Assembly: GCA_945288535.1 (NCBI GenBank)
Contig: CALYQQ010000002.1
Coordinates: forward strand, 62,001-126,000
Origin: an uncultured Enterobacterales bacterium
GTDB lineage: Bacteria; Pseudomonadota; Gammaproteobacteria; Enterobacterales; CALYQQ01
Direction: 5' to 3'
DNA length: 64,000 nucleotides
Shown here: piece after piece, positions 42,240-51,807 of the stretch
Layout of the letters: each line of letters begins with the position of its first letter
How positions within the stretch are numbered: position 1 is the stretch's first letter
Translations under genes and position numbers: made by a program
Notes under the pieces: model-generated
The model's database searches: none
What the model saw: only the letters and a program-made list of their open reading frames with translations
What the model was told of the DNA's origin: nothing

Positions 42240-43700
42240 ATGAAGTTTATTGTTAAATTATTTCCTGAAATCACAATTAAAAGTGAATCAGTTCGTTTGC
42301 GTTTTATAAAAATACTAGCGGGAAATATCCGAAATATTTTAAGAAAAAAAACCGAGAATATTGCGGTTATCCGTCATTGGGATAACATTGAGGTTCGTGT
42401 CAAGAATGAATCTGATATTGAATGTGTCAAAGAGAGTTTGATACATATTCCTGGCATTCATCATATTCTCGCTGTTGATGATCATCCTTTTACTGATCTA
42501 CAAGATATCTATGAACAAGCACTTGAAGCCTATCGTGACCAAATTATTGATAAAACATTTTGTGTCAGAGTAAAAAGGCGGGGTAAGCATGATTTCAGTT
42601 CAATTGATGTTGAACGTTATGTTGGTGGTGGATTAAATCAATATGTTGCTTCAGCAAAAGTGGATTTAACACAACCACAAGTCACGGTTCGTCTTGAGAT
42701 TGAAAATGATCGTTTACTTTTAATAAAAGCGCGTTATGAAGGGCTTGGTGGATTTCCTACCGGAACACAAGAAGATGTATTATCGTTGATTTCAGGTGGA
42801 TTTGATTCCGGTGTATCAAGCTATATGCTTTTACGTCGTGGATGCCGAGTTCATTATTGCTTTTTTAATCTGGGTGGTGCCGCCCATGAAATTGGTGTTA
42901 AGCAAATTGCTTACTATCTTTGGGAGCGTTTTGCAAGCTCGCATAAAGTTCGGTTTATCTCTGTTGACTTTGCTCCTATTGTTGGCGAAATTCTTGAAAA
43001 AGTTGATGATGGTCAAATGGGTGTCATCTTGAAGAGAATGATGGTACGTGCTGCATCTGCGATTGCAGATCGTTACGGTTTACAGGCATTAGTGACAGGT
43101 GAAGCGCTGGGACAAGTTTCAAGCCAAACATTAACAAATTTACGTTTGATTGATAATGTTTCTGATAGTTTAATTCTCCGACCATTAATATCACATGATA
43201 AAGAACGTATTATCAAATTAGCTAGACAAATTGGTATTGAAGACTTCGCAAAAACAATGCCTGAATTTTGTGGCGTAATTTCTAAGAATCCAACAGTAAA
43301 AGCCGTTAAAGCAAAAATAGAGGCAGAAGAGGCTAAATTTAATTCAACCTTGCTAGACAAGGTGATTTCTGAAGCTCAACATATTGATATACGACAAATT
43401 GCTGAGCAAACAAAACAGCAAGTCAAGGAAGTGGCGATGGTGGAGAATGTTTCGCATGGTGATATCATCATTGATATTAGGGCACCAGATGAACAAGAAA
43501 CAAGTCCATTACAACTAACAGGTATTGAAGTGAAAAAAATCCCATTTTATAAATTGGCTAATCAATTTGCAGAATTGGATCAGAGTAAGACATATTTACT
43601 GTATTGCCAAAAAGGTGTTATGAGTAAGCTACAAAGTTTATATCTTCATGATCAAGGTTATCGTAACGTCAGCGTTTATCGTGATACGGTAAAATCTTAA
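42240..43700 (+). CDS. thiI: tRNA 4-thiouridine synthase / thiamine sulfurtransferase ThiI
   Basis: 486 residues (482 in E. coli). N-terminal ferredoxin-like and THUMP domains (about 1-165), the PP-loop [13 protein letters not shown] (about 183-195) that adenylates U8, and a C-terminal rhodanese domain (about 395-486) with the catalytic Cys in [11 protein letters not shown]. It takes persulfide sulfur from IscS for s4U8 and for the thiazole of thiamine. The rhodanese domain is present, so both functions are expected. Confidence 0.98.
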   Translation: MKFIVKLFPEITIKSESVRLRFIKILAGNIRNILRKKTENIAVIRHWDNIEVRVKNESDIECVKESLIHIPGIHHILAVDDHPFTDLQDIYEQALEAYRDQIIDKTFCVRVKRRGKHDFSSIDVERYVGGGLNQYVASAKVDLTQPQVTVRLEIENDRLLLIKARYEGLGGFPTGTQEDVLSLISGGFDSGVSSYMLLRRGCRVHYCFFNLGGAAHEIGVKQIAYYLWERFASSHKVRFISVDFAPIVGEILEKVDDGQMGVILKRMMVRAASAIADRYGLQALVTGEALGQVSSQTLTNLRLIDNVSDSLILRPLISHDKERIIKLARQIGIEDFAKTMPEFCGVISKNPTVKAVKAKIEAEEAKFNSTLLDKVISEAQHIDIRQIAEQTKQQVKEVAMVENVSHGDIIIDIRAPDEQETSPLQLTGIEVKKIPFYKLANQFAELDQSKTYLLYCQKGVMSKLQSLYLHDQGYRNVSVYRDTVKS

Positions 43701-43748
43701 TCATTAAGTTAGGTGAAAGGATTAACAAAAGTTATCATATTTGCTTTT

Positions 43749-43807
43749 CGTCATAGTAAAAATTAATTTTAACATGCCGGCTAGATAAAATTATCTTTAC
43801 TATGACG
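43749..43807. terminator. long-loop inverted repeat between convergent thiI and yajL
   Basis: CGTCATAGTAAA (43749-43760) is perfectly complementary to 43796-43807 with 35 bases between. The loop contains a second small hairpin near GATAAAATTATC. It is placed where both transcripts should end, but no T-run follows the stem. Confidence 0.5.
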
Positions 43808-43873
43808 CAGCCTTTAAATAAGTATCCGTGTTAAATCTAGACTAAGATATATAACTAAAAATATTTTTATGTT

Positions 43874-44491
43874 TTATTGATGATCGTTATTATTGCTTGT
43901 CAGTGGCAGATAATCATAAATACCGGGTGGTAAAATTAATTGTTTTGCTATTTCAGCAGCTTTTTGCGCGCCTTGTAGTAATTCTATAATTTTTAATGAA
44001 AAATCAATGGCGGTTCCTGGACCTTGGCTTGTAATTAATTTATATCTTTTATCATAGCATACACGTTTATCAACCCATTTATGCGCAGCAATTTGATCTT
44101 TTAATGTAGGATACCCGGTCATATTACTATAAGGAAATAAGTTATGATACTCCAACACTAATGCCGGTGCGGCACAAATAGCGGCTACATAATGGCCGTC
44201 AAGATGCGTTTGTCTAATTTTTTCAATTAATAGCGTATTATTTTGGAAACATTGACTTCCTTGTAGACCACCAGGAATAACAATAATATCAAATATCTTT
44301 TCAGCAACATGAATAAGAGGCGTATCAACCAACAGTTTTACGCCTCTAGAACATGTAATCGTCAGATCTCCATCACTGGAAACACTTGCTGTAGTAACCT
44401 TGATATTAGCTCGAGTAAGTAAATCAATACTTGTTACAACCTCGATTTCTTCACTACCTGGAGCGAGGCAAATTAATGCTGATTTGGTCAT
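43874..44491 (-). CDS. yajL: DJ-1/PfpI-family chaperone/deglycase YajL
   Basis: 205 residues from ATG 44491, with GAGGAAAT upstream; longer starts overlap this site. The nucleophile-elbow Cys is in [11 protein letters not shown] (about 105), with the conserved Glu in PGSEEIE near the N-terminus. YajL protects proteins against oxidative and glyoxal damage. The C-terminus is about ten residues longer than in E. coli. panE, next to it in E. coli, is absent. Confidence 0.95.
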   Translation of the reverse strand: MTKSALICLAPGSEEIEVVTSIDLLTRANIKVTTASVSSDGDLTITCSRGVKLLVDTPLIHVAEKIFDIIVIPGGLQGSQCFQNNTLLIEKIRQTHLDGHYVAAICAAPALVLEYHNLFPYSNMTGYPTLKDQIAAHKWVDKRVCYDKRYKLITSQGPGTAIDFSLKIIELLQGAQKAAEIAKQLILPPGIYDYLPLTSNNNDHQ

Positions 44492-44656
44492 GGTTATTTC
44501 CTCATTTATTTGCAAATTATTATGTCATCATGTCACAAAATAATAAAATGAACAGTAATAATATGAACAACATTATCAATGATTATGAACTAATATTGGT
44601 AAAATTTATGATATATTACATAGATAAGAATCAGAATAGATTAAAGGAATTTTGTT

Positions 44657-45148
44657 ATGCCCTCTTTTGATATAGTTTCAGAAATTGAAATGACTGAAGT
44701 ACGTAATGCTGTTGAAAATGCTTCACGAGAACTGACTAATCGTTGGGATTTTCGCAATGTTCAAGCAAGTTTTGAATTAAATGAGAAATCTGAAACGATT
44801 AAGGTTAGTAGTGAATCCGAATTTCAGGTTCAGCAATTAATCGATATTTTACGAGATAAATTATCTAAACGAGGAATTGATGGTGCTGTATTAGATATTC
44901 CTGATACTATTTTGCATAGTGGAAAAACCTATAGCGTTGAAGTTAAACTAAAACAAGGTATAGAAACATCGTTAGCGAAAAAGATCACAAAATTAATAAA
45001 GGATAGTAAATTAAAAGTTCAGACTCAAATTCAAGGAGAGCAAGTAAGAGTAACAGGTAAAGCGCGTGATGATTTACAACAAGTCATTGCTCTAGTAAAG
45101 AATGCTGAATTAGGCCAACCGTTTCAATATATCAATTTTCGTGACTAA
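44657..45148 (+). CDS. yajQ: YajQ-family nucleotide-binding protein
   Basis: 163 residues, the same as E. coli YajQ. It starts [22 protein letters not shown] and contains [11 protein letters not shown] and the late [16 protein letters not shown] segment of the two-ferredoxin-like-domain fold. Family members bind c-di-GMP in some bacteria and nucleic acid or nucleotides in others; the role here is undetermined. AAAGGAA precedes the ATG. Confidence 0.97.
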   Translation: MPSFDIVSEIEMTEVRNAVENASRELTNRWDFRNVQASFELNEKSETIKVSSESEFQVQQLIDILRDKLSKRGIDGAVLDIPDTILHSGKTYSVEVKLKQGIETSLAKKITKLIKDSKLKVQTQIQGEQVRVTGKARDDLQQVIALVKNAELGQPFQYINFRD

Positions 45149-45271
45149 GTTATTACATTCAATACTTATCTATTTACTTAAATAAATCTAGCTTAACTAA
45201 GCACATTAGTCATAATCTTGATATTGAATCATTAATTTATTGATTATAATAATACAATAAAAATAGTTTTT

Positions 45272-45298
45272 ATGCAGGCTGCTTTTTATAGCCTGCAT
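45272..45298. terminator. bidirectional terminator between yajQ and ampG
   Basis: ATGCAGGCT (45272-45280) pairs with AGCCTGCAT (45290-45298) around a nine-base T-rich loop. T-rich sequence follows on both strands. Confidence 0.85.
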
Positions 45299-45312
45299 TA
45301 TTTATTATGAGT

Positions 45313-46791
45313 TTAATATATTTGTTTATGTCGAATAACATAATAATCTAATATTGCCCCCAAGGATATACCTAAAGTTAATGCAATACTGCCAATATTA
45401 CGTATACTGTTCGTAAGTAATGATAGGTTAATATCAAATACAGCCTGAACGATTAACATTATGACCCATAATAAAAGAAATAAACCACCGGCCAATGTAA
45501 GTTGTGTAGCTTTATTATAAAAGGCAGTATAATGTGTTCGTCTACTAAATTTATTTGTTCGTTGAATATACTCAAGCGTTGATCGGCATAAGAATAGTAA
45601 TAAAAGGCTTGGTAAAGCTGTGATTACCGAAAAAAGAAAAAACATAGGCCAGCCATAGCTGTCAGCAAACCAACCTGCAAATGGACCAATATAAACTCTC
45701 CCTATAGAAGCAAAGGCAGATAATAATGCATATTGAGTTGCTGAAAAGGATCTATTACATAAGGTCGTTAACAATGCAACAAAAGCAGCGGTAGACATAC
45801 CACCACAGATATTTTCTACAATAATAACACTAGATAAAGTTAATAAACTTTTAGTGGTTATGGCAAGCAACCAATAGCCTAGATTAGAGAGGCCTTGTAA
45901 AAGACCAAATATCATTAGTGCTTTAAATAGACTTAATCGCTGCATTAAAGAACCACCAATTAATGCACCGATAATCGTAGCAAATAGACCTAATGTTTTA
46001 TGAACTTCAGCAATTTCTGCTTTAGTGAATCCGACACCGCGTATAAGAAACGTCGTACTTAAACTTAAGGCAAACACATCACTTAATTTATAAAAGACAA
46101 TAAGTAATAATAGGATCCAAGCATTGTTACGTGTCAAAAATTCTTTTAATGGTACAATAATAGTTTCTTCAAGTGTTTTAGGAATATCATCGGTGATAGG
46201 CGGCTCTTGTGCCCATAATGTACCTAATAGACCAATACCCATTAAGAATGCCATTAGCCAATAAGTGTATTGCCAGCTGAGATAGCGCTCAGCCAACCAT
46301 ATGGCTAAGCCACTAGAAATTAATATTGCAATACGATAGCCTAAGACAGAAACAGCTGCACCCGCACCTCGTTTATTAGACTCTAATATTTCAGTACGAT
46401 AAGCATCAATAACAATATCTTGCGATGCCGAAAAAAAAGCGATAAAAACGGCAATTATGGCTATCCATGTTAAATTATTCTGTGGATCTAATGTACCCAA
46501 TTTGAAAATGGCTAACATTAACATAAGTTGTGTTATAACTAACCAACCACGACGTCTTCCTAGAAAAGGGGGTACAAACCTATCCATTAGCGGTGCCCAA
46601 AGAAATTTAAAAACATAGGCCTGGCCTACGAGTGTGAAAAGCCCTATTGTTTTAATATCGATGTGAGCATCAGTCATCCATGCCTGTAGTGTTCCTCCTG
46701 TCAATGCTAACGGCAAACCAGATGAAAAGCCTAACAACATTAACACAGCCATGTTTTTCTGTGTAAAAATAGACAGGTAATATTTTGACAT
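45313..46791 (-). CDS. ampG: muropeptide permease AmpG
   Basis: 492 residues (491 in E. coli), with about 12-14 membrane segments of the major facilitator superfamily. The N-terminal GFSSGLPLALTGGTLQAWM, the FLWAPLMDRFVPPFLGRRRGW loop and ASQDIVIDAYRTE are AmpG signatures. It imports anhydromuropeptides for cell-wall recycling and, where ampC/ampR exist, beta-lactamase induction. It is followed by yajG on the same strand upstream, as in E. coli. Confidence 0.97.
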   Translation of the reverse strand: MSKYYLSIFTQKNMAVLMLLGFSSGLPLALTGGTLQAWMTDAHIDIKTIGLFTLVGQAYVFKFLWAPLMDRFVPPFLGRRRGWLVITQLMLMLAIFKLGTLDPQNNLTWIAIIAVFIAFFSASQDIVIDAYRTEILESNKRGAGAAVSVLGYRIAILISSGLAIWLAERYLSWQYTYWLMAFLMGIGLLGTLWAQEPPITDDIPKTLEETIIVPLKEFLTRNNAWILLLLIVFYKLSDVFALSLSTTFLIRGVGFTKAEIAEVHKTLGLFATIIGALIGGSLMQRLSLFKALMIFGLLQGLSNLGYWLLAITTKSLLTLSSVIIVENICGGMSTAAFVALLTTLCNRSFSATQYALLSAFASIGRVYIGPFAGWFADSYGWPMFFLFSVITALPSLLLLFLCRSTLEYIQRTNKFSRRTHYTAFYNKATQLTLAGGLFLLLWVIMLIVQAVFDINLSLLTNSIRNIGSIALTLGISLGAILDYYVIRHKQIY

Positions 46792-46855
46792 AAGATACGT
46801 TATTACTTCTATATACTAGTATAGAAGTCCTTAATAAAAAGTTTAAAAATAAGTA

Positions 46856-47437
46856 TTAGTGGGCATTTTGTTTAAGAAAGTAATGAATACTATTGTCATT
46901 AGCCATTGAGGCGATCAAATTTGATTCTATCGTACTTAACATAGTCGTTATATCGGTTTTATTTGCGTCCATAACGCCTTCATTTCGTTTTATTTCAGAT
47001 AATGTTTTAGTGAATTCATTACCATCCGCTGTGTGAGCCACTAATCTAATCTTTGCTTTTGTTGTCATTATATAGCGAAAACTGCCTTGTTGGACATTGG
47101 TATATAATTCATCTAAATATATTGTTAACGAATTATTCGCTGTGGGCAAAGTAACATAACCACGAATACGCATTTGTTTTTCTAATGTATCGCGAAAAAA
47201 TTCCGTTGTATCGACTGAATCTGTGAGATCTATTAACCGATTATCTCTGACAATTTTAGATAAGGCTTTATCTTGACGATTATCAACAGCTTTTATCGTA
47301 AGATTAAGTGGCTGCATTGACATATCCTGTTGTGGTAGTTTTATCGAGGGATTAAGATAAAGCAAATCATCAGGTTGTTTAGCACAACCCGATATCAATA
47401 AAATAGTAAGAAAGGGAATAACTATTTTTTTTTGCAT
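46856..47437 (-). CDS. yajG: YajG-family lipoprotein
   Basis: 193 residues (192 in E. coli). Lipoprotein signal with lipobox LISGC (Cys18). The mature part has the YajG landmarks LPQQDMSMQPL, KAVDNRQDKALSKIVRDN and FRDTLEKQMRIRGY. Function of the family is unknown. It lies 64 bp upstream of ampG and is probably cotranscribed with it. Confidence 0.95.
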   Translation of the reverse strand: MQKKIVIPFLTILLISGCAKQPDDLLYLNPSIKLPQQDMSMQPLNLTIKAVDNRQDKALSKIVRDNRLIDLTDSVDTTEFFRDTLEKQMRIRGYVTLPTANNSLTIYLDELYTNVQQGSFRYIMTTKAKIRLVAHTADGNEFTKTLSEIKRNEGVMDANKTDITTMLSTIESNLIASMANDNSIHYFLKQNAH

Positions 47438-48134
47438 CGTTTTTTAACTCCTAAAATATCCTATAACTGCTTAGCAGTAGAAGTGATAACGTTAACAACG
47501 AATTATTCTATTAGAGAATAGTTAAGAAGGAAGTTATAGATAATCCGCTAAAACATTTAGTAACTTATTTATTAATACATAATAAAGTAAATTATTAAAT
47601 AACGATTAACCCTATTATAATACATCATATCTATCATTAAGTAATGATAGTTGATATATATAACTAAAAAAAATATATCATGAATATAATGCTAACTTGG
47701 CCAGTTAATCATAAATCTTTTTATTAAAATAAAGGATTTCATCATTATATAGGAATTATCTGCTTATTTAATGTGCACTTAGTCAGTTTGTTGCCTAATT
47801 CTAAGCAAGAAAAAGTTGTCTTTTTAAATTTTATTATTTACTTATTTTTTGTTGAGTATCTGAAAATAAAAGAATTAATATCTATTAATATACTATTGTA
47901 TAGTGATTAGAATAAGATTTTATCTAAATTGGGTACAATTTTTCCTGGGAATGCCTCGACTGATTATAAATGGCTCGCTATAATATACGTTTAAATTTCC
48001 TGACTTCATTCGGGAGACTTTCATAACAGGTAATTCGCTTTGCAATTGATGGCGGTCCTGGTTAGAGAAATTGTTTTTTAATGACAAATAATTTCTGAAG
48101 TTGATCGAGTATTGTAATATTTTGAGGTAGCAAG
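47438..48134. other. 700-bp divergent spacer without bolA
   Basis: bolA lies here in E. coli and is absent, with no remnant that I can translate. A palindrome CTATCATT-AAGT-AATGATAG is at 47631-47650. The promoters of yajG and tig must be inside. The remaining sequence is AT-rich without recognisable features. Confidence 0.5.
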
Positions 48135-49433
48135 ATGCAAGTTTCCATCGAAACAACCGAAGGCCTTGGGCGTCGTGCAACGATTACCGTTGCTGCTGAC
48201 ACAATCGAACAGGCTATGAAAAAAGAGCTGATTGAAGTAGCAAAAAAAGTAAGAATTGACGGTTTTCGTAAAGGTAAAGTACCGATGAGTATCGTTGCTC
48301 AACGTTATAGTGCTAGCGTTTTACAAGATGTATTAGCCGAGTTAATGCAACGTCACTTCATTGATACCATTATTAAAGAAAAAGTTAATCCCGTTGGTGC
48401 ACCCAATTATATCCCTGGTGAATATAAATCAGGTGAAGATTTTGTTTATCATGTCGATTTTGAAGTATTCCCTGATATTGAATTAAAAGGGTTGGAATCA
48501 ATTGCCGTTGAAAAACCTATCGTAGAAGTTGCTGATTCTGATGTTGACAATATGGTAGAAACATTACGTAAACAGCAAGCAACCTGGAAAGAGGTTGACG
48601 GACGTGTTGTTGAATCTGAAGATCGTGTTACTCTCGATTTTAATGGAAGCATTGACGGGGAAGAGTTTGAAGGCGGTAAAGCCACTGACTTTGTTCTTGC
48701 CATGGGGCAAGGTCGTATGATCCCTGGGTTTGAAGATGGTATTATTGGACATAAAGCGGGTGATGAGTTCGATATAGAAGTATCGTTCCCTGAAGATTAC
48801 CATGTTGATACATTGAAAGGAAAAGCAGCTACATTTCATATCGTAATAAAGAAAGTAGAAGAACGTGAGTTACCAGAATTAACATCAGCATTTATTGCGA
48901 AATTTGGTATAAAAGATAACACTGTTGACGCGTTAAAAGCTGAGATCCGCAAAAATATGGCTCGCGAATTGAAAACAGCTGTACGCAATCGTGTGAAGAC
49001 TCAAGTTATTGATGGCTTGATTGCTGCCAATGAAATAATGCTCCCATCTGCAGCAGTTGAAAGTGAAATTAACGTATTACGCCAACAAGCAGCGCAGCGT
49101 TTTGGTAATAATCAAAAAGCTGCAATGGAGCTTCCTCGTGAATTGTTTGAGGAAGAGGCTAGACGCCGTGTTACTGTTGGCTTACTATTAGGTGAAGTAA
49201 TCCGTTCGAATGAGTTAAAGGCCAGTGAAGAACGTGTCAATGAACTCGTTACTGAAATGGCTCAAGCATATGAAGATCCTCAGGAAGTAATTAATTACTA
49301 TAATGGTAATTCTGAGCTGATGAATAATATGCGTAATTTAGTGCTTGAAGAGCAGGCTGTTGAATTACTACTTGATAAAGTAAATGTGACTGAAAAACAA
49401 ACAACATTTAAAGAAATAATGGATCAAAAATAA
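48135..49433 (+). CDS. tig: trigger factor
   Basis: 432 residues, exactly the E. coli length. The ribosome-binding signature [12 protein letters not shown] (about 42-53), a central FKBP-like peptidyl-prolyl isomerase domain (about 150-245, with [17 protein letters not shown] and the [18 protein letters not shown] segment) and a C-terminal chaperone domain are present. It is the first chaperone that nascent chains meet. AGGTAGCAAG precedes the ATG. Confidence 0.99.
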   Translation: MQVSIETTEGLGRRATITVAADTIEQAMKKELIEVAKKVRIDGFRKGKVPMSIVAQRYSASVLQDVLAELMQRHFIDTIIKEKVNPVGAPNYIPGEYKSGEDFVYHVDFEVFPDIELKGLESIAVEKPIVEVADSDVDNMVETLRKQQATWKEVDGRVVESEDRVTLDFNGSIDGEEFEGGKATDFVLAMGQGRMIPGFEDGIIGHKAGDEFDIEVSFPEDYHVDTLKGKAATFHIVIKKVEERELPELTSAFIAKFGIKDNTVDALKAEIRKNMARELKTAVRNRVKTQVIDGLIAANEIMLPSAAVESEINVLRQQAAQRFGNNQKAAMELPRELFEEEARRRVTVGLLLGEVIRSNELKASEERVNELVTEMAQAYEDPQEVINYYNGNSELMNNMRNLVLEEQAVELLLDKVNVTEKQTTFKEIMDQK

Positions 49434-49494
49434 TCCACATAATGTTGATTTATATGATGGTGATACGGCCAATTTTTTGATTTTGTTAAAATAT

Positions 49495-49526
49495 ATGGCT
49501 CGGTTACGACTACCGAGCCATTTCTA
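49495..49526 (+). terminator. hairpin terminator between tig and clpP
   Basis: ATGGCTCGGT (49495-49504) pairs with ACCGAGCCAT (49512-49521) around a seven-base loop and is followed by TTTCTATT. It ends only about 20 bases before clpP, so it could also act as an attenuator. Confidence 0.85.
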
Positions 49527-49539
49527 TTAGGAGTAGGGG

Positions 49540-50163
49540 ATGTCTTATAATAGTAAATATGATAGTGCCCAAACCCATATGGCATTAGTTCCCATGGTTG
49601 TTGAGCAAACTTCTCGTGGTGAACGTTCGTATGATATCTATTCTCGTTTATTGAAAGAGCGCATTATATTTTTGACTGGTCAAGTCGAAGAACATATGGC
49701 TGACCTTATTGTTGCACAAATGCTATTTCTTGAAGCAGAAAGTCCAGAAAAAGACATATTCCTTTATATTAATTCACCAGGTGGTGTTGTTACTGCAGGT
49801 ATGTCAATTTATGATACTATGCAGTTTATTAGACCTGATGTTAGTACTATTTGTTTAGGACAAGCTTGTTCAATGGGGGCATTTTTACTTGCTGCAGGTA
49901 CAAAAGGTAAACGTTATTGCTTACCTAATGCAAGAGTGATGATCCATCAGCCTTTAGGCGGATTTCAAGGACAGGCGTCTGATATTCAAATTCACGCACA
50001 AGAAATCTTAAAAACGAAAAATCGATTGAATGAACTTTTAGCTCATCATACAGGTCAACCTATAAGTGTGATTGAAAAAGATACAGATAGAGATAATTTC
50101 ATGGCAGCTGAGCAAGCAGTTAGTTATGGATTAGTGGATGCTGTATATCGTCATAGACAATAA
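49540..50163 (+). CDS. clpP: ATP-dependent Clp protease proteolytic subunit
   Basis: 207 residues, as in E. coli. Catalytic triad Ser111 (GQACSMGAF), His136 (VMIHQPLGG) and the Asp in DRDNF (about 185). A short propeptide is expected to be removed by self-processing. Two heptameric rings bind ClpX or ClpA. GGAGTAGGGG precedes the ATG. Confidence 0.99.
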   Translation: MSYNSKYDSAQTHMALVPMVVEQTSRGERSYDIYSRLLKERIIFLTGQVEEHMADLIVAQMLFLEAESPEKDIFLYINSPGGVVTAGMSIYDTMQFIRPDVSTICLGQACSMGAFLLAAGTKGKRYCLPNARVMIHQPLGGFQGQASDIQIHAQEILKTKNRLNELLAHHTGQPISVIEKDTDRDNFMAAEQAVSYGLVDAVYRHRQ

Positions 50164-50245
50164 TTATTATATCAGCTAGATTGAAGGAATTTTTGTAGCT
50201 GTCATCAGGGTGAGTTGAGTAGACTAATGTTTGTGGAGTTTATAT

Positions 50246-51511
50246 ATGAGCGATAAGCACAAAGACGGTTCAGGAAAGTTACTTTACTGTACTTTTTGTG
50301 GAAAGAGTCAGCATGAGGTACGCAAATTAATTGCCGGACCTTCCGTCTATATTTGTGATGAGTGTGTTGATTTGTGTAATGATATTATCCGCGAAGATCT
50401 AAAAGAGTTGGCGCCTCATCGTGAGCGTACAACACTACCAACACCACATGAAATTAGAGAGCACCTTGATGATTATGTTATTGGTCAAGATTTAGCCAAG
50501 AAAGTTCTTGCCGTTGCTGTATATAATCATTATAAGAGATTGCGTAACGGTGATTCATGTGACGGTGTTGAATTGGGGAAAAGCAATATTTTACTTATTG
50601 GTCCAACCGGAAGTGGTAAAACTTTCTTAGCGGAAACATTAGCACGTTTTCTTGATGTTCCATTTACCATGGCAGATGCCACAACGCTAACTGAAGCAGG
50701 TTATGTGGGAGAGGATGTTGAGAACATTATTCAAAAATTATTACAAAAATGCGATTATAATGTAGAAAAGGCACAACGTGGTATTGTGTATATTGATGAA
50801 ATTGATAAGATTTCTCGTAAGTCTGACAATCCGTCAATTACGCGTGATGTTTCTGGTGAGGGTGTTCAGCAAGCGTTATTAAAACTGATTGAAGGCACAA
50901 TTGCATCTGTTCCTCCACAAGGGGGGCGTAAACATCCACAACAAGAATTTTTGCAAGTAGATACATCAAAGATTTTATTTATTTGCGGTGGTGCTTTTTC
51001 GGGTTTAGATAAAGTAATCGCGCAACGAATAAATACAAATACGAGTATTGGTTTCGCAGCCACGCTCCATAAAGAAGCAGAGAAAATCTCTGAAAGCGAG
51101 TTATTTCAGCAGGTTGAACCAACAGATTTAATTAAGTTTGGTTTAATACCTGAGTTCCTTGGTCGTTTACCTGTAGTAGCAACGTTAACTGAGCTTGATG
51201 AAGAAGCGTTAGTTAAAATACTTAAAGAGCCAAAAAATGCGTTAACTAAACAGTATCAAGCGCTATTTCATTTAGAAGATACTGAATTACATTTTACAAA
51301 TGAAGCATTAGTTGCTATCGCTAAAAAGGCGATGTTACGTAAAACAGGCGCTCGAGGTTTACGTTCGATTGTTGAAGCTATACTTTTAGACACAATGTAT
51401 GATCTGCCTTCGTTGAAAAATATAGAGCAGGTGATTGTTGATGATGAAGTTATTGAGAAAAATGTGAAACCGAAGCTAATTTATACTGAACAGGTTAAAG
51501 TAGCTAGTTAA
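50246..51511 (+). CDS. clpX: ATP-dependent Clp protease ATP-binding subunit ClpX
   Basis: 421 residues (424 in E. coli) from ATG 50246, with GTGGAG upstream; a TTG 15 bases earlier is unlikely. The N-terminal zinc domain has CTFC and CDECVDLC, Walker A is GPTGSGKT, Walker B YIDEIDKI, and the IGF loop is replaced within a typical position near 265-275. It unfolds tagged substrates for ClpP; in E. coli one is RpoS, delivered by RssB, which makes it relevant to the two sigma genes here. Confidence 0.99.
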   Translation: MSDKHKDGSGKLLYCTFCGKSQHEVRKLIAGPSVYICDECVDLCNDIIREDLKELAPHRERTTLPTPHEIREHLDDYVIGQDLAKKVLAVAVYNHYKRLRNGDSCDGVELGKSNILLIGPTGSGKTFLAETLARFLDVPFTMADATTLTEAGYVGEDVENIIQKLLQKCDYNVEKAQRGIVYIDEIDKISRKSDNPSITRDVSGEGVQQALLKLIEGTIASVPPQGGRKHPQQEFLQVDTSKILFICGGAFSGLDKVIAQRINTNTSIGFAATLHKEAEKISESELFQQVEPTDLIKFGLIPEFLGRLPVVATLTELDEEALVKILKEPKNALTKQYQALFHLEDTELHFTNEALVAIAKKAMLRKTGARGLRSIVEAILLDTMYDLPSLKNIEQVIVDDEVIEKNVKPKLIYTEQVKVAS

Positions 51512-51535
51512 TATCACCTTTAAATCAATATGATT

Positions 51536-51574
51536 AGGTAGAGCTCAGAAGCTAATACTTCTACTCTACCTTTT
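51536..51574 (+). terminator. terminator of clpPX
   Basis: AGGTAGAG (51536-51543) pairs with CTCTACCT (51564-51571); an inner AGAAG/CTTCT stem (51547-51551 with 51558-51562) extends the hairpin, and TTTT follows. Confidence 0.88.
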
Positions 51575-51698
51575 GTTATAAAATAAATTCATTTTCTAAA
51601 CAATCCGCTGCTATTGCTTTGATTAATAAATTACTCAAGAAGTGTCATAATTTATAACTGATTGTTTTATTGCTCCAACTTCTTGTTAAATTTTATTA

Positions 51699-51726
51699 TT
51701 GAATATTGGCTAATAGCCCCCATATA
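51699..51726 (+). promoter_or_regulatory. heat-shock (sigma-32) promoter of lon
   Basis: TTGAAT (51699-51704) and CCCCATAT (51718-51725) are 13 bp apart, close to the sigma-32 pattern CTTGAAA / CCCCATNT and to the known E. coli lon promoter. The leader would be about 75 nt. Confidence 0.8.
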
Positions 51727-51807
51727 TTTCTTAATAGCCATATTATAATTATTAATTAGCTTATAATTCTACTATAGCATGTAGAACGATAACAAAGAGA
51801 GAGCTCC

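Noticed and set aside
47920-48302. Reverse-strand open frames upstream of and within tig
   Set aside because: They overlap the tig start region on the opposite strand, have no ribosome binding site and no recognisable family.
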